Assembly (NCBI GenBank): GCA_037043235.1
Contig: JAWRVZ010000133.1
Span: 248,001 to 312,000, forward strand
Length of the DNA: 64,000 nucleotides
Direction: 5' to 3'
Source of the DNA: Rhodeus uyekii
Taxonomy: Eukaryota; Chordata; Actinopteri; Cypriniformes; Acheilognathidae
A program made the position numbers and the translations under genes. This document shows positions 1 through 9,416 of this stretch, piece after piece; positions within the stretch are counted from its first letter, which is position 1; every line of letters begins with the position of its first letter. Below the pieces are notes generated by a model that had not been told where the DNA came from, searched no databases, and worked only from the letters and a program-made list of their open reading frames with translations.

Positions 1-233
1 CATAATGGCACGATGACGTCTCATGGACATAAATCATGTCAACATCATTGTGTTCTTTGAAATACTTTGAAGTACAGTAGCATGTAAAAAGCAGGATACA
101 TTAATTATTCAGTGCCAAGGTGTATCAGTCTACCATAGTAACAATTGACATTAACTACCATGGTAGAGCAGTACTGGACCAGCCTGTAAGAGGATGTGGT
201 GTGAGTGCCAAAATGGGCTTTTATGAAGTAAAT

Positions 234-997
234 ATACTCTACCATTCAAAAGTTTGGAGTTGGTAAGATTTTGAAAGAAGTCTCTTATGCTGGACATGGC
301 TGCGTTTATTTGATCTAGTAATATTTTACAGTTTAAAATAACTACTTTCACCTTTAGTTTGAGAGGATAGTTCACCCCAAAATGAAAATTCTCTCATCAT
401 TTACTAGTCCTCAAGTTTTTCCAAACCTGTATGAATTTCATTCTTATGTTGAACACTAAAGATGATATTTTGAAGAATGCTTGATTAACTAGATTCTTCA
501 AAATATCATTTTTTGTGTTCAGCGGAAGAAAGAAACTCATGCAGGTTTGGAACAACTTGAGGGCGAGTAAACGATGACAGAATTTTCTTTAAGGTAAGTT
601 TAATTGAGTTAGTAAAAGATGTAATTAATTTCTGTGATGACAAAGCTGAATTTTCAGCATCATTACTCCAGTCTTCAGTGTCACATGATCCGTCAGAAAT
701 AATTGTAATATGCTGATTTGCTGCTCAAGAAACATTTATTATAGCCTTCAGTATCAAAAACAGTTTTGCTGCTTATTGTTGTTGTTGAAACTGTGATTTT
801 TGTTTTTTTTAGGATACTTTGATGAATAGAAAGTTCAAAAAGACATTTTACTTAAAATGTATATTTTTTGTAAGATCTTACATGACTTTACTCCCACTTT
901 TGATAAATTGTGTCAGTATCCTTGCTGAGTAAAAGTGTTAATAATAATACAAATAAAAAATAGTCTTAATAACGCCAAGATTTTGAATGGTAATGTA
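234..997. repeat. hAT-like MITE with a second repeat nested inside
   Basis: The ends TACTCTACCATTCAAAAGTT and (inverted) TACATTACCATTCAAAATCT enclose internal words shared with copies at 3973, 20030, 32815, 39300 and 51230. At 360-596 another short TIR repeat is nested (AGTTCACCCCAAAATGAAAA on the left; a mirrored GAATTTTCTTTAA end on the right). It lies in a ubac1 intron. Confidence 0.65.
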
Positions 998-1113
998 TTT
1001 TGTTAGGGCTAAACAGAAATAAATGTCCTTTCAACTCATTTATGTTTTTAGGCACTGCAGAATGCACACTGCTATTTCAATCTTTTTGACTTAATCTATA
1101 TCGTCTCTTACAG

Positions 1114-1234
1114 TACGTCCACGGAAGTCTAGAAGATCCTAAAACTCTGACACATCACAAACTGATTCATGCCGCCACTGAGAGAATTCTCAACGAAACC
1201 AAAACAGTTGCTGAGGAAAATCTTAAAGACAAAG
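1114..1234 (+). CDS. ubac1: ubac1 exon: conserved HGSLEDPK segment
   Basis: This is the first ubac1 exon in the window. The acceptor ends TTACAG before TACGTCCACGGA, and the donor is AAAG|GTAATG. It encodes a segment starting [10 protein letters not shown] and ending NLKDK. It has 121 nt and leaves one base, which joins the next exon to make Asp. The preceding 1113 bases are intron. Confidence 0.93.
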
Positions 1235-4200
1235 GTAATGAACATTTTGAAACCATGGCCTCATAATTCTTCCACTTGTTTGTGATTTACTAAATAAGGA
1301 CTTTTAAAAGTGTGATTTATGTAAATGTATATTCCTTATTAAAAAAAAAGCCTAAAGAATTTTATTAGGTTTTAATATTTTGCATGACTTCAAGGACAGC
1401 AAAAGACACAGTTAAAGTTGGACTACCACATACACCCAGCTTTTTGAAGACAATTAAAATAAATTTCGATTTTAGATCTTAACTTAATGCTTTTTGTCTT
1501 GTTTTAAATCATTTTAGAGTCATCTTGAGAGCACCCTGGCTGAGAACCACTGATCAGTGTTTTGCACATGTTCTTTGTATTTTAAATTCTAACAGGAGCA
1601 AACCCTTGTTCTTATTTGTTTGATTTCTAGATTGCTTATTATTGATAAAGAAAAGGCCTCCACTGGCTCCACCAAAAATGGCTGACATATCTTCTGAAGA
1701 GAAGGTACTTCTCTTGGTTGGTTTTAATTTTTGGGTGAACTGTTACCAAAGCATGGTATGCTTTTACACTTTTAAGATTTATGATTCTGTAAAATTAGCA
1801 ATTTTTTGCCCTTGTTGACAGAAAAAACAAGAGAACAAAGCACCAGATAAGGACGCCATCCTCAAAGCCACAGCAAACCTGTCCACTCGTAACACTCACC
1901 GTACTGTTACTCAGCACAACATCAGAGATGTGCGTACTTGTAGTCTGTTTGTTTCGATTTTCTTTTGCATTGCGGTGATTATGTTTAGATTGTATTGCTT
2001 TAATTTGAAATGTTTTTTGTTTTCGTCAGTTTCAGACTGAGCTGAGGAAGATTCTGGTATCGCTCATTGAGGTGGCTCAGAAGCTGCTGGCTTTGAATCC
2101 AGATGCTGTTGACCTCTTCAAAAAGGCCAATGGTAAACTATGGATGTATGGATGGATGGATGGATGTACACCTGAATGGATTAAATCAATCAATAAGGCT
2201 TACTTTTCATGCTATGACCATGCTCTTCCGATGTGTACCATGGTAATGCTATCGCTGTGTCAGAATATGCCTACTTCTGTGCTATATAGCAGGAAAACAT
2301 ATGAAAAACAATATGTGAGCAAAGTAGCATGTACCAATTCATAGTATTAATAGTACAGTATGCGAATAGCACTTGGGTGACCTAAACTTCTGGTGCACAT
2401 TCTACGGACGCGTTACTATCCCATGAGACCACGGGAGAGGATTTGTTGAGTGAAAATGAAGCAGTGAAACTGATGTCGTAGCTCACGTCACAATGACAAC
2501 ATGGCAGATGTAGTACATCCTAATTTCATCCATACTATATAGAACATACAGGCTTTCCTACTACTTTCAAACAGTAGATTGTGGTGCTTGCAACGCCAAG
2601 TAATGGGTTCAATTCCCAGGGAAAGCAAGAACTGATTAGAATGTCAATGTGTGCCTTGAGTGCAATGTAAGTCGCTTTGGATAAAAGCGTCTGCCAAATG
2701 CATAAATGTAAATGATAAGTTTCAAACCAACTGTAGTACCTACTACAGAGTATGTAATCCTGGACGCAGCATATGTTTTTTGACATATTCCATACCATGG
2801 TATTATTATATTTTCTTGGAAATACATCTGAAAAAAATGAGGCCATCTTATATTCAGGGTCTATACTTTCAGATGTCATTAATACACGCAAAATACGTGT
2901 AAAACGACTGATAAACGCAGCGGAGTCATCAAGTAACTCTTATTAAGCAGCCAAGAAATATGGTGTCAGAGTGTAATGTTAGAAGATGTCAAGCTCAAAA
3001 AGACAGGCTTAGAAATGCTTACAATCAAAGACAAGCTTACTAAAACGAAAACTCTGCTTCAAAAGGGGCTGCTTTGAATAAATTGACAGGCAAGTGTGTC
3101 AGTACATAGCCGAAAGAAGAAATGAGGGGCTGCCCATAACCAGAGCCGTCATCCAGCTGAAGGCACTGGACATTAGCAAAGAGCTGAACATACCCACATT
3201 TCTTATTTCAGCTACTTACTGACACACTTTCTTGTCAGTTTATTCAAAGTGGCTGATTTGATGCGGCGTAAGAATGATGTGGCACAATTATGCCTTGTGC
3301 TTTAGGAGGTCTTGCCCAGAGCTTGCCCTCCGACTTAAGGGAGAAACTGCTGTCTTTTCAGCTTAAGGGAAATGCGTTCATATCCCCCTTGGATCAGATA
3401 GGTAATGCGGATCAAACACTTGTGTTGTTTGACATGTTAACATCTGTCACTGCACATAAAGAAGGAGAGAAATCAGTCAATGTGAAATCTACTGGGAATG
3501 AGAACTACAGGCTATTTTTATGGTATGACAAAGTGTTCCTTTTTAAATGTGTTGTTGGTACATTTTATGCCAAATTATTTTTTATTTTAGCAAAAGATTT
3601 AGCATCAAAAAGCCTTTTCTCCAAAGGTACTTCTTGAAAAAGAAGAGGGTCTTCTAATCAGTGTCTTGTGTTCGGAACAGTACGGTATTTTAAGTAACTT
3701 TGCTGCACCACAGTACTGCATAATACTTTATTTTTATGAAGTAGTTATTACCCTCAGGCCACTGTGCAGGAGTCAGTGTTGTTTTATACAATCAGTGCAA
3801 ATGATGGTGAGTGAATATTCTTCTTATCTTCTCTCTCTGGCAGCTATGCTGGATGAGGACGATGAGGACCGTGTGGATGAAACGGCGCTGCAGCAGTTGA
3901 CTGAGATGGGTTTCCCCGAGAGCCGTGCTGTGAAAGCACTGCGCTTAAATCAGTGAGTCTCTGGTTGTGAAATACACTACCATTCAAAAGTTTGGGCTCG
4001 TGTTTTGTATTGAAATATGCTCACCAAGATTGCATTTGTTTGATATAAAGTACAATTAAGTGGTAATATTGTTGTGCTGTACTCAGTATATGTTATATAT
4101 GATAACAGACATGTCGTAATTACTGTAGTCTTGATCTGACAACATGTTACGTTATATTCTGAGCTGTTCTGTTCAATGTGCTGATAAAAAAGCTCATAAC

Positions 4201-5066
4201 TATGCTTATTACAGCATGGTGTGACTGCACCTGTTATTACAGTTTATTATTACAATTCTTTTTTAATATATTTTAAAATAAATGTATTCCTGTGATGGCG
4301 AAGCTTAATTTTCAGCATTGTTACTCCAGTCTCCAGGAATCATTCTAATATGCTGATTTGGTGCCCAAGAAACATTTCTTATTATTATATATGTTGAAAA
4401 CAGTTGTGCTGCTTAATTTTTGTGGAAACTGTGAAACCTTTTTCCTTTCACATTGGTCAGTGAAACATTTTAGTCATTAAATTAACATTTAAACTTGAAG
4501 TTTTGAGTTTGGTGCTGAATAACATCATCAATGTCTCCCAGCTCTTGGTGGATTCAATCAGAGTCACTAATAACGAATCACTCTTTCTACAGCATGTCTG
4601 TGACCCAGGCAATGGAATGGCTTATTGAGCATGTAGATGACCCCATGGTTGACACGCCTCTGCCGGGACAGGACGCCTCTGGTGCCGCGGCCGCTGCTGC
4701 TTCAGCTTCAGCCCCAGCACCTGCCCCAGGTCTTTCCGCCACACTTTCAGGAGCCCGTGCTCGTCTTTCGTCCCAGGCCAGCATAGAGGAGGCCAAACAG
4801 GACGAACTGACAGAGATCTTTAAAAGGATCAGAAGGAAAAGAGAGTTCAGGCCTGACTCACGGGTAAGTGTTATGTGGATGTCATAACAAACAGAAGAAG
4901 AATACAGTAATACCTCGAGATAGAGTATAATCCGTTCCAGGGCAGAGCTCGTAACTCGAATTGCTCGTATCTAGAATCATTTTTTTCCATAAGAAATAAT
5001 AGAAAACAAATTAATCCATTCAAGATCCTTAACAATGGGGAAAAAACATGTTTCTTATTGGTATAG

Positions 5067-5102
<36 letters not shown>

Positions 5103-8100
5103 ACTCACACATAATTATAGTACATGTACACAGTATAAGGATTCGTGTGATATAAAAAAAAAAGTAGTTTTAATTATAAGTTTTTACAGACCGTATCGGC
5201 AGGTGCGGCTGTATCGTAACTTACATGAAAACTACCTAACTTACGTAAACTGAAATTAACATAACTGAACTTAGCTTACATATTTTTTTAAAAACGTTTC
5301 TATTTTATATTGTTTTGATATTTTTCGATTTGTTTTCTTCCCTTTTTTCACCTGACTGCCTCACTTTCACTTGGCGGAGACCTTTTAATGAAATGCCTTT
5401 CGAGGGAGAATTGTTTCTTTTTCCCTTTCAAAATAAGTAAGGGACGTGTCGTCAAGAAGCGCGACCAGTAGACGATTTATCAGGGTGTTTCTTTTCAATG
5501 AAATCAGAAACCTTCTGCCACAGCCATCACTTCCTCCGGTTCACATTCCACATGACGATGCTCTGGCAATCACTCACAACACCCAAGCATAGTGGAAGTG
5601 ACTTTTTTACAGGCAAACGCCACTTCAGAATGTAAATGTCTTACTTGGGATTCACTTAATCACTGCTTCTGTGTTGCATGGTGCATTATATGGTGCATTG
5701 TTTCGTCTGTGTGTTTGTGAGCAGGCAGTGATTGCGCTGATGGAGATGGGATTCGATGAGAAGGAGGTGGTTGACGCCCTCCGTGTCAACAATAATCAAC
5801 AGGATGCAGCTGTATGTAAACATTCAGAGAATCTTATAAAATCATGTGTATTGTGTTATTTGATCAGCCAATTAAGATACATATTTTTAAGATTAATATA
5901 CTTATTGAGATGTAACTTCTTTCACAGTGTGAATGGCTGTTAGGTGACAGAAAGCCCACCCCTGAGGATTTGGACAAGGGCATTGATACCAACAGTCCAC
6001 TGTTCCAGGCCATCCTGGAGAACCCCGTCGTACAGCTTGGTCTCACAAATCCCAAGACTCTTCTAGGTAACATCTCCCCTTCTGTACTAATGATGTGCCC
6101 AAAGTCAAATACTACATTCGGAAAGGAAATTACACATTTTATGGAGCCCCTAAAGCAGTGCTTCTCAATTATTTTCTGTCATGCCCCCCCCCTCATTTTG
6201 GGACTTTTGCCTTATTGTTTCCATGGCGACGCGTCATGCTTGTCACATGACATATCGCAGTCACAAGAAGCGCTGTATGATAGATGTATCGCATTTATTT
6301 AGTTTTTTTCTTTTTTATTCAATATAGTCACCAACTTGTTGGCTGTGTCATCAACTACCTGATATTCGGATATGTGGAAGTGAATGTGTTTTGTCGCTTG
6401 AAAACCTTTATATTGATCATGTTCGTTGATCTGTGACGCGCGACGGGCTCCGCTGTGTTAGTTTGCGCCGCAGTTCAGAGAATCTGATCTGTCTGATTAA
6501 CAACACGTCAATTCAGTCACTTCTTCTGAAATGCATGCTAGTAAGTGGCTAGTGAAGTGGGAGAAGAATAAAGTGAAGTTTATAGTTACCAATACATTGT
6601 GTATCTGATATGAATAAAACACCTTGTCATTTTATAATCGAATGGATTGCTATTTCCTCTTTTATAGACATCAGTGTGTATTTTTCAAAGTATAAATGTA
6701 TTGTTTTGCCAGGAGTTATGAGTATTTAAATGTTTGAAACCTAAAAGAAACCTTATGTGGTTGAAAACACTGAATTGTTGTGATAAATGACAAGCTCTGA
6801 GCGCGTCTTTCTCTGGATCAGTGCCAGATATCGCGTGAAAACACGTGTGAATTTAGCAGTTGATCACGTGACACATGAACGTGTGATCGTATACGTCAAA
6901 GGGTGAAGGGTTTGTTATCTGAACTTCATATCTGCTGCTCTTGTTCAGTGCAAGAAAACCTACTCTCTAGCAAACAAAAAGTCATCCCCCCCCGGCATCG
7001 CTCCGCGACCCACTATTTAAGAACCACTGCCTTAAAGCAACATGGTGATAGGGGGAAAAAATTAGATGGGAGTGAAAATGCTTTTGCATTCTCTCACGAT
7101 TATATAGTTTGTTAATTATATTGTATTTAATCTGTGGGCATTCTCTGTTTATTGGGAGCGGTGGTAATGACCACAGATTTTACAAAATACGATAATTGTC
7201 AGTGATGCTCAGGATTTGTCGCACACCAAATCTTCCTACTGTCTTCATCTGATAAGTGAAATCTGATGTTCTGCAATGTAACCAACTACTGCAGCAAGCC
7301 TAACCATATCCCTTTAGGAGCTCCGTAGAATGCATTATTCATTTTCTGAATTTGGATTTTGACTTTGAGCACATCCCTACTCAATACCCAAATCCTCTTT
7401 TTCTTTTGAAATGTTTCAGTGACACTTTATTTTGAGTGTTTGCTTTAGACATTCATTTAAAGGAAACTTTAAACTTTATTGACATAGACATGTTGACTAT
7501 AAGCAACGTTGCACCTACATTAGAGTATTAGTTGAGTGTTGGTTGACTGTTAAGGCTAGGGTTAGTAGATTAAGGGGTTAGTGTCAGGGTGTGCTGCAGG
7601 GGATGAGGCAAGGACTCAAGGATGCAAAGAATGGGGATTTTATTATAACAAAAACAAAAACAAAAACAACCCTGAGGCAGAAAAACAAGACTAGATTGGA
7701 GACAAGACAAGGAGAGACACAACCATTAAACGTTGACGAAACAGCACAAGACAGCAAAACGGAGGGATTAAATAGACAATAATAGAACAGGAAACAGCTG
7801 GGACAAATCAAAGTAAAACACTAGAACAAGGTGGGTGGGGTTCTCAATGAAAATACACGAACACGCAGCCAATGCGGACGTGCATCGCCACATGTTCACA
7901 TGAACACAAAGACAGCACGCAGCTGGCGAAAACCAAACTGTGTGCGACACGAAAACACAACATGAAAGCATGAAAGTGCGTGCTTACAACACTGCACACA
8001 GACCCTAGAGGACGCGGTTCAAGCAAAGCCCAAAACCACACCAACTCACATACCGTAGAGTGCGCGAGAACGAGCAACCACTCGTCTCGTGCACTCACAA

Positions 8101-9416
8101 CAAGAATGCCCGAATCCCGACACAAAACCGAAACTGAACCAGACCAAAGTATCGGGACCGGACATCATAACCCGCACACAAGACGTTACACAGACAAGAG
8201 TGCGCGCGACTCACACTCGAAGCTCGACCGAATGTAGCAGAACCCTGAAGGTTAGGGTTAGTAGAATAGGTTGACATGTAGTTGCAGCATTACTCACAGC
8301 CTAAACTATAATAGTTTGTTCGAACCAAATGTTTTTAAACCAATGTTTCTTTTACAAAGTTTTTACAAAGCATCTATGAACACCAGTTTTCTAGTCAATG
8401 GGAATGATTTTTTCCCCATTCCCCAAAATGAATTTTCTTTTAGTTTCTGCTGTGTAAATATGTTTCTGGCTCATCAAACAAACATGTAATTTCAAGGTTT
8501 TCTAGTCTTTATTTGGCTCTATCCATTTGTTCATTTTCTGTATGACATCCAGTTTTCCAGTTTCTCCAGCTGAAAAGTAACCCCAGAACGTGACGCTGGC
8601 AAGATGACATTATCTGGGTGTTGGCTCTGTGTGGTTTGCTTTTAACCCAGAGTGCTCAATTTTCACTTCATTAGACCATAGCAGTTACTTCCAAAGCCTA
8701 TCCGTTTTTGTCACATGGCTTCTCACAATTTCCATAATTATGTTGGACGTGCTCGGAAGTAGCTTCCTTTCTCACAAAGAGGAATTCATTTTTAAAATGC
8801 TGAAAATATTGCGGATGTTTGGACAATATGTCCCATTTAAGGGAACGAGCTCTGCAAGTGACCTCTTGGTCATTTCTCTTTCAGTTGCTCTTTCTGTCTG
8901 GTTGGAATTAAGATAATATATACGGTACAATAATATTTCTATGAAGACACATTAAATGTACAATACATTCCCTTAGACACCAGCTCAGAAGCACTGACAG
9001 CCCAAAAATTAATTTACGGTTCTTTTTCTAGCATGCTGTCTTCATTAATATGATAATTTGGTCTGTTTTTTGTTTTGCATTGCCTATTACTATATCATAA
9101 TTTGTTCAGTTATTCACAACCTCTGATGCACTGATTGTGGGATAACATGCAGCATAGTGTACCAAATAGTATCTGCTTGTTTTTGTACACCATAAAGCAG
9201 ATTCAAATGTTATGAAAGTACAGCAAAAAGGTGCCTATTTTAACTTTGGCTGTGCCAAGATTCATTTCTGTGTGTAGACATGTTTTTCTTGGCTTTGCAG
9301 CGTTTGAGGACATGCTGGAGAACCCGTTGAACAGCACGCAGTGGATGAACGACCCTGAGACAGGTCCCGTCATGCTCCAGATCTCTAGAATCTTCCAGAC
9401 ACTCAACCGCACGTAA
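1114..9416 (+). CDS. ubac1: UBAC1 (KPC2), ubiquitin-associated domain protein 1; 5' exons outside the window
   Basis: Nine coding exons join in phase to a 375-residue C-terminal part of UBAC1: 1114-1234, 1631-1704, 1822-1929, 2030-2132, 3844-3952, 4593-4863, 5725-5811, 5928-6066 and 9301-9416. All introns are GT-AG. The order seen is a short conserved segment (HGSLEDPK), a helical region ([20 protein letters not shown]), UBA domain 1 ([15 protein letters not shown]), an Ala/Pro-rich linker, UBA domain 2 ([20 protein letters not shown]) and a C-terminal STI1-like region ending FQTLNRT. The N-terminal ubiquitin-like part must lie upstream. From family knowledge, UBAC1 is the non-catalytic partner of RNF123/KPC1 in the KPC ligase, which acts on cytoplasmic p27/Kip1, and it delivers substrates to the proteasome. 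The recognition is strong because almost every exon is near-identical to the vertebrate protein. Confidence 0.96.
1631..1704 (+). CDS. ubac1: ubac1 exon: CLLLIKKR segment
   Basis: This 74-nt exon lies between TTCTAG and GTACTT. It encodes [17 protein letters not shown] and SSEEK, matching the segment that follows the first helix in vertebrate UBAC1. The phase closes at codon boundary 0. Confidence 0.93.
1822..1929 (+). CDS. ubac1: ubac1 exon: [13 protein letters not shown] segment
   Basis: This 108-nt, 36-codon exon encodes [20 protein letters not shown] and ends NIRD. The donor is GAT|GTGCGT, weaker than consensus, but it is fixed by phase and by the FQTEL start of the next exon. Confidence 0.92.
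2030..2132 (+). CDS. ubac1: ubac1 exon: helical linker before UBA1
   Basis: This 103-nt exon follows TTTCGTCAG. It encodes [18 protein letters not shown] and then [16 protein letters not shown], a Leu-rich helical stretch conserved in UBAC1. The donor is AATG|GTAAAC. The dangling G pairs with CT of the next exon to give Ala. Confidence 0.95.
2571..2714 (+). repeat. tRNA-derived SINE, copy 1
   Basis: A tRNA-like head has a B-box-like GGGTTCAATTCCC. A body with AAGCAAGAACTGATT follows, then the fish tail GCTTTGGATAAAAGCGTCTG that SINEs share with L2-type LINEs. The same body and tail recur at 46361-46493. It lies in a ubac1 intron. No flanking duplication was identified. Confidence 0.75.
2905..3640 (+). 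pseudogene. Decayed pogo/Tigger (POGK-like) transposase
   Basis: Translating this stretch gives broken pieces of a pogo-superfamily transposase in order. A psq/CENPB-like N-terminal HTH piece contains AAKKYGVR, then a second DNA-binding piece contains [11 protein letters not shown], then [20 protein letters not shown] and [18 protein letters not shown] marks the first catalytic Asp of this family. Several stops and frame changes separate the pieces, and the two later catalytic acids are not seen, so it is dead. The longest open piece is 3290-3637. The whole lies inside a ubac1 intron on the sense strand and ends about 200 bases before the next ubac1 exon. Confidence 0.7.
3844..3952 (+). CDS. 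ubac1: ubac1 exon: UBA domain 1
   Basis: This 109-nt exon follows CTGGCAG. It encodes an acidic lead ([12 protein letters not shown]) and the first UBA helix pair with the signature MGFPE. The donor CA|GTGAGT splits a His codon that the next exon completes. Confidence 0.95.
3973..4475. repeat. hAT-like non-autonomous repeat (CTACCATTCAAAAG ends), partial
   Basis: It begins TACACTACCATTCAAAAG, the same end as the element at 234-997. It shares internal words such as ATGCTGATTTG and AAGAAACATTTCTTATT. The right terminus is not visible. The superfamily assignment is tentative. Confidence 0.55.
4593..4863 (+). CDS. ubac1: ubac1 exon: end of UBA1 and Ala/Pro-rich linker
   Basis: This 271-nt exon encodes [13 protein letters not shown] (last UBA1 helix), then DTPLPGQ, then a low-complexity run of Ala, Ser and Pro around 4681-4730, then [16 protein letters not shown]. 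The Ala/Ser/Pro tract is a disordered linker between the two UBA domains. The donor CGG|GTAAGT is consensus. Confidence 0.95.
4905..5640. repeat. pogo/Tigger-like TIR fragment with (AC)n
   Basis: It starts CAGTAATACCTCGAGA after a TA dinucleotide and has internal CGTAACTCGAATTGCTCGTA. This resembles, but differs from, the CAGTAATACCTCGGTTTACG family elsewhere in the window. A (CA)n tract sits at 5067-5105. No matching right TIR was found, so the end coordinate is approximate. Confidence 0.45.
5725..5811 (+). CDS. ubac1: ubac1 exon: UBA domain 2
   Basis: This 29-codon exon after GTGAGCAG encodes [20 protein letters not shown] and then VNNNQQDAA, the second UBA domain with its MGF loop. The phase is 0 at both ends. 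Confidence 0.96.
5928..6066 (+). CDS. ubac1: ubac1 exon: end of UBA2, start of STI1-like region
   Basis: This 139-nt exon after TTCACAG encodes [10 protein letters not shown] (last UBA2 helix), [17 protein letters not shown] and TNPKTLL. The repeated Asn-Pro elements are typical of STI1-like helical repeats. The donor is CTAG|GTAACA. Confidence 0.96.
6156..7029. mobile_element. Non-autonomous hAT element (874 bp) with 8-bp TSD
   Basis: The ends are CAGTGCTTCTCAA and, inverted, CAGTGGTTCTTAA, the CAGNGGTTCTCAA type of hAT/Charlie termini. The flanks are CCCTAAAG (6148-6155) and CCTTAAAG (7030-7037), an 8-bp target duplication with one mismatch. No transposase was recognised inside. It lies in the last ubac1 intron. 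The DNA just inside the right end is C-rich and contains CCGCGACCCAC. Confidence 0.8.
7582..8249 (-). repeat. Probable solo LTR, minus orientation
   Basis: Read on the minus strand, the segment ends in CACACCCTGACA after an AATAAA-containing stretch (TTATAATAAAATCCCC) and a T-rich run. This is the layout of a 3' LTR end. The other edge is CAGAACCCTGAA on the plus strand, giving short inverted ends TGTCAGGGT/ACCCTGA. GGTTAG flanks both sides (7576-7581 and 8250-8255). No gag/pol or primer-binding site is visible. The several short ORFs here are incidental. Confidence 0.6.
8256..9300. other. ubac1 last intron, remainder
   Basis: This AT-rich intron ends at the acceptor GGCTTTGCAG (9291-9300). 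No gene is recognised. Some stretches (about 8550-8720, with GACGCTGGCAAGATGACATT and TTCACTTCATTAGACCATAG) look like an old Tc1-type transposase remnant, but too little survives to classify. Confidence 0.5.
9301..9416 (+). CDS. ubac1: ubac1 last coding exon
   Basis: This exon encodes [18 protein letters not shown], then [14 protein letters not shown], and ends TLNRT followed by TAA at 9414-9416. This is the invariant C-terminus of vertebrate UBAC1 and the strongest single identification in the window. Confidence 0.97.

Noticed and set aside
2636..2891. ORFs around the SINE in the ubac1 intron
   Set aside because: They run through the SINE and its flanks and have no protein similarity.
4587..4796. 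Minus-strand ORF of 69 residues (Ala/Glu-rich)
   Set aside because: It is antisense to the ubac1 coding exon and matches nothing. It reflects the GC-rich Ala/Pro codons.
7591..8277. Cluster of short ORFs on both strands
   Set aside because: They fall within the probable LTR and share no known protein features.
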